This document shows positions 63,031 through 64,000 of a stretch of 64,000 nucleotides of DNA, one piece after another. Made by a program: the position numbers and the translations under genes. Under the pieces are notes generated by a model that did no database searches, was not told the origin of the DNA, and saw nothing but the letters and a program-made list of their open reading frames with translations. This stretch comes from Candidatus Fukatsuia endosymbiont of Tuberolachnus salignus. Lineage in GTDB: Bacteria > Pseudomonadota > Gammaproteobacteria > Enterobacterales > Enterobacteriaceae. Location of the stretch: assembly GCF_964030845.1 (NCBI RefSeq), contig NZ_OZ034983.1, positions 372,001 to 436,000 of the forward strand, read 5' to 3'. Numbering within the stretch: the stretch's first letter is position 1; each line of letters begins with the position of its first letter.

Positions 63031-63684
63031 TTAAGCAGCATGAAGTAATTTTTCAAGCTGTTTGATGTCGGTTTTGACCCCACTGCGGCTGTCCAGGGTG
63101 AGTGCCTGCTTTAAATGGAGACAGGCGGGGTCATATTTCCCATCTTGACGCAGGGCATAGCCCACCATTTTATGCAGACGGGCTTTGACCGGATCGGGCA
63201 TGTCTTGCCCGTGTAAAAGGTGTTGCGCCCGCAGCAATTGGACAGTATCAAGCGGGCGTTTTTCGAGCAGTGTTCGGCTGGCTAGCGCCGCCACTTCCTC
63301 GGCGATTAAACAAGCCGTGGAACGCTGGAAACTGTCCGGTGTAGCCAGATCGTGTTTGATAGCGTAGTCAGCAATGTCGAGGGCACGGGTGAGATCGCCG
63401 ACATCCAGTTGCCAAATCAGCGTGCGCATCAGGATCGCATCTTGCGTGCCTGTGCCGTTAGCTAGTACGCCTGCTACCCACGGGCTGTAGGTCGGTAACA
63501 AGCTGCGTTTGACTTCAGCTTTGCGGCTGATCGAGGCAATGCTTTTTAGGTGCAGTAAATCCTGCTGTAATTTAAACAGCAATAAGTCGTAGGTGCTGGC
63601 ATGGCGCAGTCCCGCCGTCTCACGCGATGAGGCCGCTTGCTGGGCAGCAACAAACTGTTTATGGCGACGGACAGGATTGCTCAT
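63031..63684 (-). CDS. M: P2 gpM-like terminase small/endonuclease subunit
   Basis: 217 aa (P2 M 247). It starts MSNPVRRHKQFVAAQQAASSRETAGL and contains QLDVGDLTRALDIADYAIKHDLATPDSFQRSTACLIAEEVA. Cuts cos DNA together with gpP. The spacer to L (62935-63030) holds nothing recognisable. Confidence 0.93.
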   Translation of the reverse strand: MSNPVRRHKQFVAAQQAASSRETAGLRHASTYDLLLFKLQQDLLHLKSIASISRKAEVKRSLLPTYSPWVAGVLANGTGTQDAILMRTLIWQLDVGDLTRALDIADYAIKHDLATPDSFQRSTACLIAEEVAALASRTLLEKRPLDTVQLLRAQHLLHGQDMPDPVKARLHKMVGYALRQDGKYDPACLHLKQALTLDSRSGVKTDIKQLEKLLHAA

Positions 63685-63690
63685 GGCGTG

Positions 63691-64000
63691 TTAATCCTCG
63701 GCAAGCGGCGTGATGTCGCCAATGACGATATTTTCAATCAGTGCGGTGCAGCCGTAATCTTCCACCACGTAGGCTTCATTGACTGATTCAAAATTTTCCA
63801 CCCGATCACGTTTCGGGTTGTCAATGATCGCGCGACGGCGCGTCCCTTCCTGCCAGTAAATCGACAGGTTATCCAGACGGGTAATTAACAGCGCGTTAGC
63901 CGGGAAGTAAGGTGCGCGGACAGCGGGTAGGCCGCCGATCCGTTTTTGGCTGATGATCAGATCGGCTGCCAGGCTTTCGCTGTTGGCTTGGTTCTGGTTG
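63691..64000 (-). CDS. N: P2 gpN-like major capsid protein, C-terminal part (runs off the window)
   Basis: The last 102 codons of the major capsid protein on the minus strand: ESLAADLIISQKRIGGLPAVRAPYFPANALLITRLDNLSIYWQEGTRRRAIIDNPKRDRVENFESVNEAYVVEDYG, ending ITPLAED and TAA at 63691-63693. Very close to the P2 N C-terminus. The start lies beyond the right edge. Confidence 0.93.
   Translation of the reverse strand, partial: NQNQANSESLAADLIISQKRIGGLPAVRAPYFPANALLITRLDNLSIYWQEGTRRRAIIDNPKRDRVENFESVNEAYVVEDYGCTALIENIVIGDITPLAED

Larger units (their letters stand above)
46339..64000 (-). mobile_element. P2-like prophage, late-gene region (incomplete)
   Basis: Continuous P2-type late genes on the minus strand from capsid N (running off the right edge) to tape measure T and a stub of U. 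Gene order and sizes follow P2. Two plus-strand cargo modules interrupt it (vapBC and gtr). The left end is destroyed by the IS481-type element. No integrase, repressor, ogr, D or att site is in the window. The block is visibly richer in GC than the chromosome to its left, apart from the very AT-rich gtr cassette, and lacks R1/R2 repeats. Confidence 0.92.

Overview
The window looks like the chromosome of a host-restricted member of the Enterobacterales, most like a facultative insect (aphid-type) endosymbiont of the Yersinia/Serratia/Hamiltonella-Regiella-Fukatsuia kind. The housekeeping proteins are close to E. coli and Yersinia proteins along their whole length. Conserved blocks such as znuBC/znuA-mepM-lpxM, yoaA-tsaB-slp-fadD-rnd, minCDE, queG-tRNA-Gly, suhB/trmJ and yggS-proC-yggT-rdgB-hemW are recognisable. 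They are trimmed by gene loss, punctuated by short inverted-repeat elements, and broken by transposons. The genus is an inference; no rRNA or other decisive marker lies in the window.

Layout. 1-4.3 kb: mrcA (PBP1a) and a decayed igaA. 4.5-9.5 kb: divergent zinc-uptake genes znuBC/znuA, then the cell-wall and lipid A genes mepM and lpxM. 10-13.5 kb: zwf and yoaA. 13.5-14.6 kb: first of three near-identical IS630-family elements. 15-21 kb: tsaB, slp-like lipoprotein, fadD, rnd, and the opposing minCDE operon. 21.7-26.6 kb: queG, tRNA-Gly(GCC), csiE, a suhB that has lost catalytic residues, and trmJ, whose 3' end is replaced by IS630 copy 2. 27.7-29.4 kb: a long gene-free stretch. 29.5-39.4 kb: sixA, a pilT-like gene, yggS-proC-yggT-rdgB-hemW, rapA and bcp. 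40.2-46.3 kb: an insertion cascade in which an acyl-CoA synthetase is cut by a 3'-truncated group II intron, followed by an IS110 element, a 5'-truncated IS481-type transposase and IS630 copy 3 inside the latter.

46.3-64 kb: the late region of a P2-like prophage, read on the minus strand in P2 order (N, M, L, X, holin, endolysin, Rz/Rz1, R, S, V, W, J, I, H, tail-fibre assembly, FI, FII, E/E', T and a 13-codon stub of U). Two cargo modules point the other way: a vapBC toxin-antitoxin pair between S and V, and an O-antigen-modifying gtrABC-type cassette between the tail-fibre assembly gene and FI. gtrA has an amber codon. The phage late operon is cut off in gene U by the IS481 end, so U is destroyed and D is absent here.

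Two families of short inverted-repeat elements fill the chromosomal intergenic spaces and sometimes supply the last codons of genes (zwf, yggS). I saw none in the phage block. Together with the nested transposons, the broken igaA and the missing pykA-hexR, nudE and yggU, this is the picture of a genome in an active stage of reduction.
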